A stretch of 24,575 nucleotides of DNA from Bacillota bacterium (GCA_023387655.1 JAEWHR010000123.1:1-24575); one strand, 5' to 3'. Shown: positions 16,594-24,203, numbered from the stretch's first letter. Translations and numbers: made by a program. Notes: generated by a model from the sequence alone, not told the origin.

Positions 16594-17031
16594 ATGCAAT
16601 TTGAAACATTACAAAAAGACATGGTAACTGCAATGAAAGAGAGAAATAAAAGTCGAAAAGATAGTATCTCTTCCTTAATATCTGCAATTAAAAAGGTAGC
16701 CATTGATGAAGGTCATCGTGAGAACATTACCGAAGAACTTGTGGATCGTGTTATCTTAAAAGAATTAAAGACAGCAAAAGAGCAGTTAGATACTTGCCCT
16801 GATGATAGAGTCGATTTAAAAGCAGAGTATCAAGCTCGTCATGATGTTATTTTAGAATATGCACCAAAGTTAATGAGTGAAGATGAGGTTAAGGTATTTT
16901 TACAAACTAACTTTGCTGAAGTTTTAGCGACAAAAAACAAAGGGGAAATCATGAAAGTAGTCATGAAGGAACTTAAAGGTAAAGCAGACGGAAAAGTAAT
17001 TAACCAAGTAGTTGCAACACTCTGTGAGTAA
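16594..17031 (+). CDS. yqeY: YqeY family protein (GatB/YqeY domain)
   Basis: A 145-residue protein of the YqeY family, the normal length. It consists of an N-terminal helical part (MVTAMKERNKSRKDSISSLISAIKKVAID) and a C-terminal part (LQTNFAEVL, MKVVMKELKGKADGKVINQVV) homologous to the tail domain of GatB, the tRNA amidotransferase subunit. YqeY proteins are widespread and are thought to act on or near tRNA, but their reaction is unproven. The gene has AGGAGGG (16581-16587) at ideal spacing, a near-consensus promoter and its own terminator (17036-17080), so it is a well-expressed single-gene unit. In many Firmicutes yqeY is next to rpsU. That link is absent here. Confidence 0.93.
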   Translation: MQFETLQKDMVTAMKERNKSRKDSISSLISAIKKVAIDEGHRENITEELVDRVILKELKTAKEQLDTCPDDRVDLKAEYQARHDVILEYAPKLMSEDEVKVFLQTNFAEVLATKNKGEIMKVVMKELKGKADGKVINQVVATLCE

Positions 17032-17035
17032 AATA

Positions 17036-17080
17036 AGAGGGTATTCCAAAGGTGATATGCATTTGGAATACTCTTTCTTT
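17036..17080 (+). terminator. Intrinsic terminator after yqeY
   Basis: GTATTCCAAA (17041-17050) pairs with TTTGGAATAC (17062-17071), extended by the flanking GAG/CTC, followed by TTTCTTT. Confidence 0.85.
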
Positions 17081-17081
17081 C

Positions 17082-17120
17082 ATTAATAGGAAATTACTCC
17101 GCGAGTAATCTCTTATTAAT
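17082..17120. repeat. Interrupted palindrome of 39 bases
   Basis: Layout ATTAATA-GGAA-ATTACTC-CGC-GAGTAAT-CTCT-TATTAAT: two perfect 7-bp stems around a 3-base loop, separated by a symmetrical 4x4 internal loop. It directly follows the yqeY terminator. No T-run follows. It could be an RNA structure or a protein-binding dyad. Confidence 0.6.
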
Positions 17121-17387
17121 AAATAAACTCTCCGAGGGATGCGCACTCTGCTTTTGATCTTGGATAACGTTTGAGATATGAGGTTATGATACATATATAA
17201 TCGAAGATTATGCTCTTCATATAGACTTAGATTTTCTAAAGAAATATTATATTCCATATTATGCGTATAATTGTATTATGAAACTTTTTTGAGTAATACT
17301 TATGAAAAGTATAAGACATCATATGAAAATTTAGACAGAAGAAAATAAAAAGATGAGGCGTGACTTAGAGATGGAGGTAAGGATAAG
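17121..17387. other. Gap before the GH3 gene, no gene seen
   Basis: AT-rich, no ORF with a ribosome site. TATAAT-like boxes occur at 17266-17271 (TATAAT) and 17310-17315 (TATAAG, with TTGAGT 15 bases upstream). Neither is convincing enough to name as the promoter. The ribosome site GGAGG (17373-17377) of the next gene lies at the end. Confidence 0.5.
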
Positions 17388-18641
17388 ATGAAGTTAAAGA
17401 TGGGAAAAATAAAATTTATATTCTATATCTTAATTCTCATGGTAACTGTGATTTTTAGTGGATGTAGAATGAATACAAACGACAATCAGGAGGAAGCAAA
17501 GAACAACATAACCATAACACCAAACATAGAAAGCCCCACTGAAATACCCACTGAAACACCATTAGTTACACCAATAGAACCGGTAATCGATATAACAACG
17601 ACACCTGTGCAACCATCAGAGGAAGTATCGAGCAGTATGCTCGTTGCCAAGAGATGGATGGATACAATGACTTTAGAAGAAAAGGTGGCTCAGATGTTTT
17701 TTGTTCGTTGTCCAGAAGAGAATGCAGAGGAGATCATGGCGGAATACCAGTTCGGAGGATATTTGCTTTTTGCGAGAGATTTTGAAAGTGAAACGAAAGA
17801 GAGTGTAACAAAGAAGATCACAACATATCAGGAAATTTCCAAGATTCCTGCATTTATTGGTGTAGATGAAGAGGGTGGTACGGTTAACCGTATCAGTAAA
17901 TATAAAGCATTTCGAAACAGTCCATTTGAATCACCACGTGCACTCTATCAAAAGGGTGGATTTGATGAAATACGAAAGGATACGAGAGAGAAAACCAACC
18001 TTTTATTATCTCTTGGTATCAATATAAATTTTGCGCCAGTTTGTGATGTGGCTAGTTCTAGTGAGGACTTTATTTATGACAGAGCATTTGGAACAGAAGT
18101 AGAAAAGACCTCCGAGTATGTAACTTTAGTTGTAGAAACAATGAAAGAAATGGGGATTGGTTCTGTGTTAAAGCATTTTCCTGGATATGGAAACAATGTA
18201 GATACGCATACTGGGATCGCCTATGATAAAAGAGAGTATGAAACCTTTCAAAACAATGATTTTCTACCGTTTAAAGCAGGGATAGATGTTGGTGCACCAT
18301 TTGTTTTGGTATCACATAATATTGTAGAAAGTATGGATGATAAATTACCGGCGTCTTTGTCTTTTGCAGTTCATCATATTCTAAGAAGTCAATTAGGTTT
18401 TAAAAATATAATTATTACTGATGATTTATCTATGGATGCAATTACCACCTATACAGGTCAGGAGGATGCAGCAGTCTTAGCAATAGAGGCTGGAAATGAT
18501 ATGCTTTGTAGTACCGATTATAAAGAACAGATAGCCGCTGTAGTTAACGCGGTAAAAAGCGGTAAAATTACAGAAGAGCGAATTGATGAATCTGTTCTTC
18601 GAATTCTACAAACAAAATACGATTTGGGATTGATCAAATAA
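17388..18641 (+). CDS. nagZ: GH3 beta-N-acetylhexosaminidase-like lipoprotein (NagZ type)
   Basis: A 417-residue lipoprotein: basic start, hydrophobic stretch, lipobox FSGC with Cys26, then a Thr/Pro/Glu-rich linker to about residue 80 that would hold the enzyme away from the membrane. The catalytic domain (85-417) is the single-barrel NagZ form of GH3. FIGVDEEGGTVNRIS (156-170) is the substrate-binding signature. KHFPGYGNNVDTHTG (262-276) includes the catalytic His274 of NagZ enzymes, and ITDDLSMDAI (343-352) carries the nucleophile aspartate. KHFPGYG differs slightly from the common KHFPGHG. The expected role is removal of N-acetylglucosamine from peptidoglycan fragments outside the membrane, as in Bacillus, where NagZ is also exported. 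GGAGG lies 10 bases before the ATG. A strong terminator at 18649-18695 follows, so it appears to be a single-gene unit. Confidence 0.92.
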   Translation: MKLKMGKIKFIFYILILMVTVIFSGCRMNTNDNQEEAKNNITITPNIESPTEIPTETPLVTPIEPVIDITTTPVQPSEEVSSSMLVAKRWMDTMTLEEKVAQMFFVRCPEENAEEIMAEYQFGGYLLFARDFESETKESVTKKITTYQEISKIPAFIGVDEEGGTVNRISKYKAFRNSPFESPRALYQKGGFDEIRKDTREKTNLLLSLGININFAPVCDVASSSEDFIYDRAFGTEVEKTSEYVTLVVETMKEMGIGSVLKHFPGYGNNVDTHTGIAYDKREYETFQNNDFLPFKAGIDVGAPFVLVSHNIVESMDDKLPASLSFAVHHILRSQLGFKNIIITDDLSMDAITTYTGQEDAAVLAIEAGNDMLCSTDYKEQIAAVVNAVKSGKITEERIDESVLRILQTKYDLGLIK

Positions 18642-18648
18642 TTTAAAG

Positions 18649-18695
18649 ATAGCTACCCTAGCGAATAGGAGTCCATTCGCAAGGGTAGCTATTTT
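18649..18695 (+). terminator. Intrinsic terminator after the GH3 gene
   Basis: ATAGCTACCCT pairs exactly with AGGGTAGCTAT (18682-18692). After one mismatch GCGAAT/ATTCGC extends the stem. Loop of 8 bases, then TTTT. Confidence 0.92.
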
Positions 18696-18735
18696 AGTGG
18701 GATAATATAGCATACTCTTGCAAAGAAGATAGCTA

Positions 18736-18802
18736 TGAAGAAAGAGTAAGAAAGAAAAAGAAATAAAAGAAAGAAAGAGAAAGAAAAAGAAAAAGAAAGA
18801 GT
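18736..18802. repeat. GAAA/GAAAA purine microsatellite
   Basis: An almost pure purine run built from GAAA, GAAAA and GAAAGA steps with only a few interrupting T. It sits 40 bases after the GH3 terminator. The rest of the gap 18803-19038 has no gene, a TATAAT at 18966 and the ribosome site of the next gene. Confidence 0.85.
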
Positions 18803-18965
18803 AAGTTATGCGTTGAGATTGTTTATACCACGCAAGGGATACCATTTCTGAAAGCTTAAGGGAAAGAGTAGAATATAATCCATGATAGCTCCTTTATATA
18901 GGAGATAATAAACCATTTTCTGTAAGGTGAAAATAAGATATATTAATAGATAGGAATAATGTTCT

Positions 18966-18971
18966 TATAAT
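18966..18971 (+). promoter_or_regulatory. Possible -10 box for the GH-A-like gene
   Basis: TATAAT without a clear -35 box. If used, transcription starts near 18978, which excludes the ATG at 18979 and supports the start at 19039. Confidence 0.3.
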
Positions 18972-19038
18972 CAGATATATGTTGCAAAGAGAGTACCTTT
19001 TAGGAGATTGTAAATTACACATAAAGGAGGAGCTATTG

Positions 19039-20487
19039 ATGGAACAAAAAGTATATGGGATACATATGGGACCTGCCAAATGTGCAGTTGATTTGGGAGA
19101 TGGTAGTGAAAGAGGTGGATATGTTAATCAGGATTATATCTTACAAAAACTCGGTCGTCCACATCGTGCTATTAGCTTGATGTATTGTTATTATCCACTT
19201 GATAAAGGTTGGCCAGAAAGAGCAAGTGTAGCACATGCAAGCGACTTAGTATCATTTGCTTGGGATTATCCATATGATGATTACTTTACATACAAAGGTG
19301 GATTAGGAGGCGATTTATCAGAAGAGCCATTTTCTTATATGAGAGATGTAAGAAGACACGGTCAGGATGTACTTCTTACTCTAACCATTGACCCTCATGT
19401 GACGGATGAACATTTAATAGCCATAGCGAAGGATTTAACTACGTTTGGTAGAGTACAGCTTCGTATTAATCATGAAGCAACGGGTTCATGGTTCTCCTTT
19501 AATAAACGTTGTACTTATCAGGAAGTTGCTGATTTTTATGTACGTTTTCATAAGATTGTAAAGGAACATGCAACCAATGTACAGACGATTCTTTGTATTG
19601 GTGGTATTGAGGATGTTAATGCTACAGAAATGATAAAGGAAGAGGAGTTTACAGAAGCAGTAAAGACAACCGATATCTGGTCGGTTGATAAGTACATAAC
19701 GCTACATTATGGTTGGCCATATGACATTGCAGAAAGAGGAGGAAAATCTCACTATTGTAAAACAGCAGAGGAGACTTATCGCTTGGCAAAACTAAGTTAT
19801 GATCGTTTTTGCTATTTAAACGGTGGTAATAGTAAGCCGATGGTAATGTCAGAATTAAATGCAGATGGAGACGTTACTGGCCAAATTAGACAAGCTAGTA
19901 TGATGAAAGAATTCTGCAATTTTATCAAGGAAGATAAGGAGCAATGGTTAAGCGGTTTTACGATGTATCAATTCCGTGATGATGGTAGATTAGGTCTTGA
20001 AATGACAGATCCAAATAACAAAGAAGTTGGGATTGAACAACCTTTATTGCAGGAATACAAGGAGATAATCCATGATGACTTCTTTCAACCAGTCATGACA
20101 ATGAAAGAAGAGATAAAATTCCCGGTGACATTACGATGGGGTGGAAGTGAAGACTCAGATGGTATTACAATACCAATTGTCTTAGAGAAAAACCCTGTCT
20201 TCTTTGAGGTTTATTTTGAAGAGGAATTAAAAGAGTTAAACTTAATGATGTGCGTTGAGAATATGTGGTTTTATAAAGCTCCTGGGGCAACCTGCATCGA
20301 TATAATGCCAATCTTTTGGGAAAAACCTTTGAACAGTGGGAAAGAGGTAGCATTGACTATTTTTGCTCCTCCGGCAGATGGTGAAAATGAGAATACCGGT
20401 GCCGCTGATTGGATGATCAATTCTTATACGATATTACCAAAACTACCAAACATCCGTGTTCGTTATGAGCCTACAGAGGAATGTTAG
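19039..20487 (+). CDS. Putative clan GH-A glycoside hydrolase, GH26-like, cytoplasmic
   Basis: A 482-residue protein that I do not recognise as a named enzyme. Its layout suggests a TIM-barrel retaining glycosidase. RINHEATGSWFSFN (142-155) resembles the acid/base segment of GH26 enzymes (HE.NG.WF), with Glu146 as candidate acid/base. KPMVMSELNADGD (266-278) offers Glu272 at the end of a late strand as candidate nucleophile. The barrel would cover about residues 1-345 and end near FTMYQFRDDGRLGLE. The last 130 residues look like a beta-rich accessory domain. There is no signal peptide, so the substrate would be intracellular. The frame extends up to ATG 18979, but AAAGGAGGAG (19023-19032) fits ATG 19039. 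It stands alone between a lipoprotein GH3 gene and a repeat-filled gap. Enzymatic activity and substrate are inferences. Confidence 0.6.
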   Translation: MEQKVYGIHMGPAKCAVDLGDGSERGGYVNQDYILQKLGRPHRAISLMYCYYPLDKGWPERASVAHASDLVSFAWDYPYDDYFTYKGGLGGDLSEEPFSYMRDVRRHGQDVLLTLTIDPHVTDEHLIAIAKDLTTFGRVQLRINHEATGSWFSFNKRCTYQEVADFYVRFHKIVKEHATNVQTILCIGGIEDVNATEMIKEEEFTEAVKTTDIWSVDKYITLHYGWPYDIAERGGKSHYCKTAEETYRLAKLSYDRFCYLNGGNSKPMVMSELNADGDVTGQIRQASMMKEFCNFIKEDKEQWLSGFTMYQFRDDGRLGLEMTDPNNKEVGIEQPLLQEYKEIIHDDFFQPVMTMKEEIKFPVTLRWGGSEDSDGITIPIVLEKNPVFFEVYFEEELKELNLMMCVENMWFYKAPGATCIDIMPIFWEKPLNSGKEVALTIFAPPADGENENTGAADWMINSYTILPKLPNIRVRYEPTEEC

Positions 20488-20506
20488 TTTTCTCACTTAA
20501 ATTTCG

Positions 20507-20623
20507 AATAACAACACAAGAGGGAACTCTTATCGTAGGTTTGCTGTAATTTTTATTATTAGCCAAATAACAACATAAGAGGCACTCTTATCGTAGCAGT
20601 TTGCTGTAATTCTTTTATTAGCC
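20507..20623. repeat. Direct repeat of 58 bases, two copies plus a fragment
   Basis: Units 20507-20564 and 20566-20623 share AATAACAACA, ACTCTTATCGTAG, GTTTGCTGTAAT and TTATTAGCC. A third, decayed start (AATAAACAACAAAACAAG) follows at 20624. In each copy the segment around AAGAGG-CTCTT is a small dyad (clearest at 20576-20590, TAAGAG-GCA-CTCTTA). It fills the region after the GH-A-like gene, where no ordinary terminator is seen. Confidence 0.85.
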
Positions 20624-20751
20624 AATAAACAACAAAACAAGATAAACTTTTATAGAAATGATAATAAATAAATTCATCCTCTGTTATTAGTAGAATTACC
20701 AAATATTTTTCTTATAAAAACGAAGATAATGATATACAATGGAATCATTTA

Positions 20752-20760
20752 TGGTATAAT
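20752..20760 (+). promoter_or_regulatory. Extended -10 promoter upstream of the kinase gene
   Basis: TGGTATAAT is a perfect extended -10 (TGn-TATAAT). The -35 region is poor, which an extended -10 can tolerate. The predicted start near 20767 is about 145 bases before the coding start, with a terminator-like hairpin in between. Confidence 0.5.
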
Positions 20761-20789
20761 CCATTAGGAAAGTTTTTATAGAAAAAACT

Positions 20790-20850
20790 AAAAACCACTA
20801 TATCGTGTAGCAAAAAGAATTTTAATTACAAAATACAGTGGTTTTTCTTT
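20790..20850 (+). terminator. Terminator-like hairpin in the leader of the deoxynucleoside kinase gene
   Basis: AAAAACCACT (20790-20799) pairs exactly with AGTGGTTTTT (20837-20846), and TAT/ATA extends it after one mismatch. The T-tract TTTTTCTTT follows. It lies about 25 bases after the predicted transcription start and 63 bases before the coding start. It would therefore either attenuate the kinase transcript or end a short independent RNA of about 80 bases. The loop sequence shares blocks with the palindrome at 6407-6454. Confidence 0.6.
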
Positions 20851-20912
20851 AATTGTAGAGAAAGATATGGTAATATAATAAGAAAATGTTTTTGTAACAG
20901 AAAGGAAGAACA

Positions 20913-21581
20913 GTGGTGATTGTAGTTGGTGGAATGATTGGATTAGGAAAGACAAGCTATGCAACGATGCTTGGTGATTATTTTCATACAGAAGTTTTTT
21001 ATGAAAGTGTAGAAGGAAATAAAATACTGCCGTTATTTTATACTTCCAGTGAAGAAGAGATACAAAGAAAACGGTATCCTTTTTTGCTTCAGTTGTGGTT
21101 TTTGGACACGAGGTTTCGTTCGATTAAGCAAGCCTTTACAAATCAAAACAACATACTTGATCGTAGTATTTATGAAGATTGGTATTTTGCAAAGAAGAAT
21201 ATGGAGCTTGGTAGAATTTCAGAACTTGAGATGGAGATTTATGAAAGGCTACTTCATAACATGATGGAGGAATTGAAGGGAATGCCGAAAAAATCCCCTG
21301 ATCTTATGATATATCTAAAAGGGAGTTTTGAAACGGTAATGAATCGAATAAAACTTCGTGGAAGAGACTTTGAGTTAGATAGTAGTTTGATTGATTATTA
21401 TCGATTTCTTTGGGAAGGTTACGATGATTGGGTTCAAAACTACTATAAAGCAAGCGATATCTTAGTTATTGATACTGACCATACGGATATTGTGAACAAG
21501 GAAGAAGATCGAATTCGAGTAATTCAAGAAGTTGAAGAGAAATTAAAGCAACAAAGAAATGAAGTCATAATGACAGAGTAA
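20913..21581 (+). CDS. Deoxynucleoside kinase (dAK/dGK type)
   Basis: A 222-residue kinase that phosphorylates deoxynucleosides to monophosphates for salvage. The P-loop is GGMIGLGKTS (6-15). FYESVEGN (29-36) is the usual glutamate segment. DRSIYEDW (83-90) is the DRS motif of the family. KLRGRDFELD (147-156) is the arginine-rich lid, and YLKGSFETVMNRI precedes it as in Gram-positive dAK/dGK enzymes. The start is GTG 20913 after AAGGAAG. A second GTG directly behind it (20916) is an equally possible start and changes the protein by one residue. The specificity (dA, dG or dC) cannot be read from these motifs. The gene stands alone, downstream of a promoter and leader hairpin, and is convergent with the thioesterase gene. 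Confidence 0.92.
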   Translation: MVIVVGGMIGLGKTSYATMLGDYFHTEVFYESVEGNKILPLFYTSSEEEIQRKRYPFLLQLWFLDTRFRSIKQAFTNQNNILDRSIYEDWYFAKKNMELGRISELEMEIYERLLHNMMEELKGMPKKSPDLMIYLKGSFETVMNRIKLRGRDFELDSSLIDYYRFLWEGYDDWVQNYYKASDILVIDTDHTDIVNKEEDRIRVIQEVEEKLKQQRNEVIMTE

Positions 21582-21625
21582 ATAATATACCAAAGCATTT
21601 TTAAGTCAATGAAGTCTTTATGAAT

Positions 21626-21674
21626 AAGAAGCAGAGAGCAATATGATAGTAAAACATAGATGCCTCTACTTCTT
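21626..21674. terminator. Possible bidirectional terminator between convergent genes
   Basis: AAGAAGCAGAG (21626-21636) pairs with CTCTACTTCTT (21664-21674) with one mismatch and a 27-base loop. The left arm is A/G-rich and the right arm T/C-rich, suitable for either strand, but the stem is weak. Confidence 0.4.
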
Positions 21675-21686
21675 TTCATGGGATTG

Positions 21687-22169
21687 TTAATAGCCTTCTG
21701 CTTTTCTTTGCTTTCTAAGGGCATGACGCTTCATTGCAGCATCCCATTCTGCCTGTTGTTCTACCGTTTCAATGATTATTCGTGGAACTCTTTTTGGCTG
21801 TTCCTTTTCATCCAAAGCGACCATGACAAAATATGCGCGGTTAATTGGATAACGTGAACCTTCCTTATTTTCCACATAAGTGTCGATTCGTACTTCCATA
21901 GAGGAATTACCTACATAGGTTACGCGTCCAACTAAGACAACGATATCATTTAAGTGGGCACCATTTTTAAATTGTAGATTATCTATAGAGGCAGTAATCA
22001 CATTTCCTCCAGAGTGACGCATGCCAACAATACCAGCCAATTCATCAATCCAAGCGAGAAGTTGTCCACCAAATAAACGACCTGAGCCATTTATGTGAGC
22101 TTGCATAACGATATATGTTTTTTCTGTTAAGGATTCAAAAACCCTTTTTTGTTTTTCTTCATGATTCAT
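21687..22169 (-). CDS. Acyl-CoA thioesterase (hot-dog fold, YciA/BACH-like)
   Basis: A 160-residue hot-dog-fold thioesterase that hydrolyses acyl-CoA to free acid and CoA in the cytoplasm. The signature HINGSGRLFGGQLLAWIDELAGI (about 22-44) forms the first active-site helix region, with the conserved Asn and Asp. TASIDNLQFKNGAHLNDIVVLVGRVTYVGNSSMEVRIDTYVEN is the matching central sheet of BACH/YciA proteins. The lysine- and arginine-rich tail is common. The open frame reaches 22280, but on the - strand GGAGAAAG lies directly before the ATG at 22169. The extra 37 residues do not resemble the family, so I set the start at 22169. It diverges from the small DUF1801-like gene, about 115 bases apart. 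The chain-length preference is unknown. Confidence 0.92.
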   Translation of the reverse strand: MNHEEKQKRVFESLTEKTYIVMQAHINGSGRLFGGQLLAWIDELAGIVGMRHSGGNVITASIDNLQFKNGAHLNDIVVLVGRVTYVGNSSMEVRIDTYVENKEGSRYPINRAYFVMVALDEKEQPKRVPRIIIETVEQQAEWDAAMKRHALRKQRKAEGY

Positions 22170-22283
22170 AACTTTCTCCAATCTAGCCGTAAACGTAACA
22201 AATACTGATTTCAGGTTTGGGCATACTAGTAAAGTAATCTTATCACGAACCTTATTTTTTTGTCTAGTAGGGAGGAACAAGTT

Positions 22284-22637
22284 TTGGATTCAGTCCTTGA
22301 TTATGTAGATCAATTTGATGGAATTAAGAGAGAATGGATCAATGATTTTACTGAGTATATGAGAATAAAACATCCAGATATCAAGCCTGTTATATGGTTT
22401 CGTATGCCAACTTATCGTATTGGTACGTTATTTTTTGCGTTTTCAATTACAAAATATCATTTTACTTTTCATACAAATGATGAAGAGTGTATGGATATAT
22501 TAAAAAAATCCTTTTCCATTGCGTCTTTTGGAAAACGTTCTGTTAAAATTAAATACAAATATAAGTCGGAATCTTATGTGATTTACAATATGATAGAATA
22601 CCTAATTAATAAAATGATGACAGAACAAAAGGAGTAG
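22284..22637 (+). CDS. Small DUF1801/YdhG-like protein
   Basis: A 117-residue protein that resembles the DUF1801 (YdhG/IscA-like chaperone-fold) group. It shows SVLDYVDQFDG at the N-terminus, KPVIWFRMPTYRIGTLFFAFSITKYHFTFHTND in the middle (the PxIxW..PTY..G motif) and GKRSVKIKYK later, where the family has KGxIRFP. The function of the family is poorly known, and some members are linked to iron or to surface binding. The start is unusual: no ATG or GTG is near, and GGGAGGA (22270-22276) is spaced 7 bases from TTG 22284. A longer frame from TTG 22260 would place the ribosome site inside the gene. It follows the divergent thioesterase and precedes a 260-base gap. Confidence 0.7.
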   Translation: MDSVLDYVDQFDGIKREWINDFTEYMRIKHPDIKPVIWFRMPTYRIGTLFFAFSITKYHFTFHTNDEECMDILKKSFSIASFGKRSVKIKYKYKSESYVIYNMIEYLINKMMTEQKE

Positions 22638-22755
22638 TGATACACAGATTGTTTATAAAAATAAAATAAAATGATAAATCATTTAAAAAACTAATAAATA
22701 TAGATAGAAATATAATATGTATTTTAGTTTCTCTACTTTTTTTCTTTACAGTTTG

Positions 22756-22764
22756 TGTTATAAT
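22756..22764 (+). promoter_or_regulatory. Extended -10 promoter of the HD-domain gene
   Basis: TGTTATAAT is an exact TGn-TATAAT. No clear -35 box, as the upstream region is T-rich. The predicted leader of the following gene is about 127 bases. Confidence 0.45.
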
Positions 22765-22897
22765 AAGACATCAAGTGATAATATTTTTCTTCCTCAACAT
22801 AACCTAAAAGACAATTATGTTGGAATAACAAGAAGCCTGATATACAGCAATAAAAGAATAGAAAAAACAATCACAGATTATGTTTCTGGAGTGAAAG

Positions 22898-24154
22898 ATG
22901 AAAGCAATTAGTAGTGAAAATGTAAATGAGATTATTTGTAGAACTTTAAGTATTATTAATCCTAAAATCATCAACCATGGTGAAATAACAGGATATATCT
23001 TATATAAAATGTTAGAATGTGAACACATATATTCTGATCACGATTTAATTGATTATACCATGCTAAGTATTTTACATGATATTGGTTTATATAAGGAACC
23101 AAATGTTAGGAATGTTGTAGATTTTGAGTCAAAAGATGTATGGTCACATTCGATTTATGGTTTTTTATTTTTAAAATATTTTACCCCAATGAAAGACAAA
23201 GCTGAGATTGTCTTATATCATCATATTGATTATAATCGATATCATTTGATATCTAGCAAATATTTGCATATTATTGATTGTTTAAATCTAGCGGATCATA
23301 TGGATACTTATATGCATCAACGCCCAGATGATATGGAGAAAGATTACTTTGTAAAGTACCGAGATATAAAATTCTCTGGAAAAGCACTAGATTTATTTTT
23401 TCGAGCGGAAGCAAAATATAAGATAACAGAAAAGCTTGCAAATGGTAGTTATAAGAAAGAATTATCTGAATTTCTATCTAAAAAAGTATTTTCTGATAAA
23501 TACAAAAAAGGTTTTTTAGAAATGCTTGTATATACCATCGATTTCCGTAGCGAACATACAGTAATTCATACGATGGCTACCGTTAATTTTGCAAGACAGC
23601 TAGGAAGACTAATGAGATTAAGTGGTGTAGAACTTCATAACCTATATTATGGAGCACTACTTCATGATTTAGGGAAATTAGCGATTCCGTTAGAAATCTT
23701 AGAATCACCAGGGCGTTTATCTGACGAAGAGATGAAAATCATGAAAGCTCATGTCCGTATAACAGAGATGGTACTTGAAGGTGTAGTAGACCAAGATGTG
23801 CTAGAAATTGCAGTACGCCACCATGAAAAATTAGATGGTTCAGGGTACCATCGTGGACTTACAAAAAAGGATTTGACCTTACCACAGCAAATTGTTGCAG
23901 TAGCTGATATATTAAGCGCACTTTATGGGAAGAGAAGTTATAAGGATGCGTTTGATAGTGAGAAGATAAAAGAAATTCTTTGGAAAGATGCTGAAAACAA
24001 TAAGATTAGTAAGCCAGTGGTTGAGTGTCTATTAAGAAATTATAATAGTATCATATCGAAGTTTGAAACAGAAAAAAAACAAACAATCGGACTGTATTTA
24101 AACATAAAGGAGCAATATGAAATTATTGCTCAAAGATTTAATACTTATCTATAA
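22898..24154 (+). CDS. Tandem HD-domain protein with an HD-GYP-type C-terminus
   Basis: A 418-residue cytoplasmic protein with two HD phosphohydrolase domains. The first (about 20-140) has His27, His60-Asp61 (ILHDIG), His84, His108-His109 and Asp133. The second (about 215-345) is of HD-GYP type, with His220, His256-Asp257 (LLHDLGKLAIP), His285 (KAHVRITE), His308-His309 and Asp337. Metal ligands are complete in both. The defining loop reads HHEKLDGSGYHRGL, so the GYP triplet is GYH. HD-GYP proteins hydrolyse cyclic-di-GMP or related dinucleotides and often act as signal outputs. Here no receiver, PAS or membrane sensor is attached, so the N-terminal HD domain may be the sensing or partner module. 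GGAGTGAAAG directly precedes the ATG. It ends in a terminator at 24162-24203. Substrate and partner are unknown. Confidence 0.88.
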   Translation: MKAISSENVNEIICRTLSIINPKIINHGEITGYILYKMLECEHIYSDHDLIDYTMLSILHDIGLYKEPNVRNVVDFESKDVWSHSIYGFLFLKYFTPMKDKAEIVLYHHIDYNRYHLISSKYLHIIDCLNLADHMDTYMHQRPDDMEKDYFVKYRDIKFSGKALDLFFRAEAKYKITEKLANGSYKKELSEFLSKKVFSDKYKKGFLEMLVYTIDFRSEHTVIHTMATVNFARQLGRLMRLSGVELHNLYYGALLHDLGKLAIPLEILESPGRLSDEEMKIMKAHVRITEMVLEGVVDQDVLEIAVRHHEKLDGSGYHRGLTKKDLTLPQQIVAVADILSALYGKRSYKDAFDSEKIKEILWKDAENNKISKPVVECLLRNYNSIISKFETEKKQTIGLYLNIKEQYEIIAQRFNTYL

Positions 24155-24161
24155 CAATTTT

Positions 24162-24203
24162 AAAAAGACGGTATAGCCTTATATGACTATGGCGTCTTTT
24201 TTG
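24162..24203 (+). terminator. Intrinsic terminator after the HD-domain gene
   Basis: AAAAAGACG (24162-24170) pairs with CGTCTTTTT (24193-24201), the inner TATAG/CTATG extends the stem, and T-rich sequence follows. The right arm is also the start of the 28-bp repeat at 24194. Confidence 0.82.

Noticed and set aside
16395..16703. Open frame of about 100 codons on the - strand over the yqeY start
   Set aside because: It runs through the strong yqeY promoter and ribosome site, shows no family features and no ribosome site of its own.
18606..18845. Phe-rich open frame on the - strand across the GAAA run
   Set aside because: It is a translation of the microsatellite and the GH3 terminator, not a protein.
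22170..22280. Longer thioesterase from 22280
   Set aside because: The 37 extra residues do not resemble the family, and a good ribosome site stands directly before the ATG at 22169.
22717..22911. Small ORF of 64 codons before the HD-domain gene
   Set aside because: It has no ribosome site, starts upstream of the predicted promoter start and overlaps the real gene start. Its composition is that of AT-rich spacer DNA.
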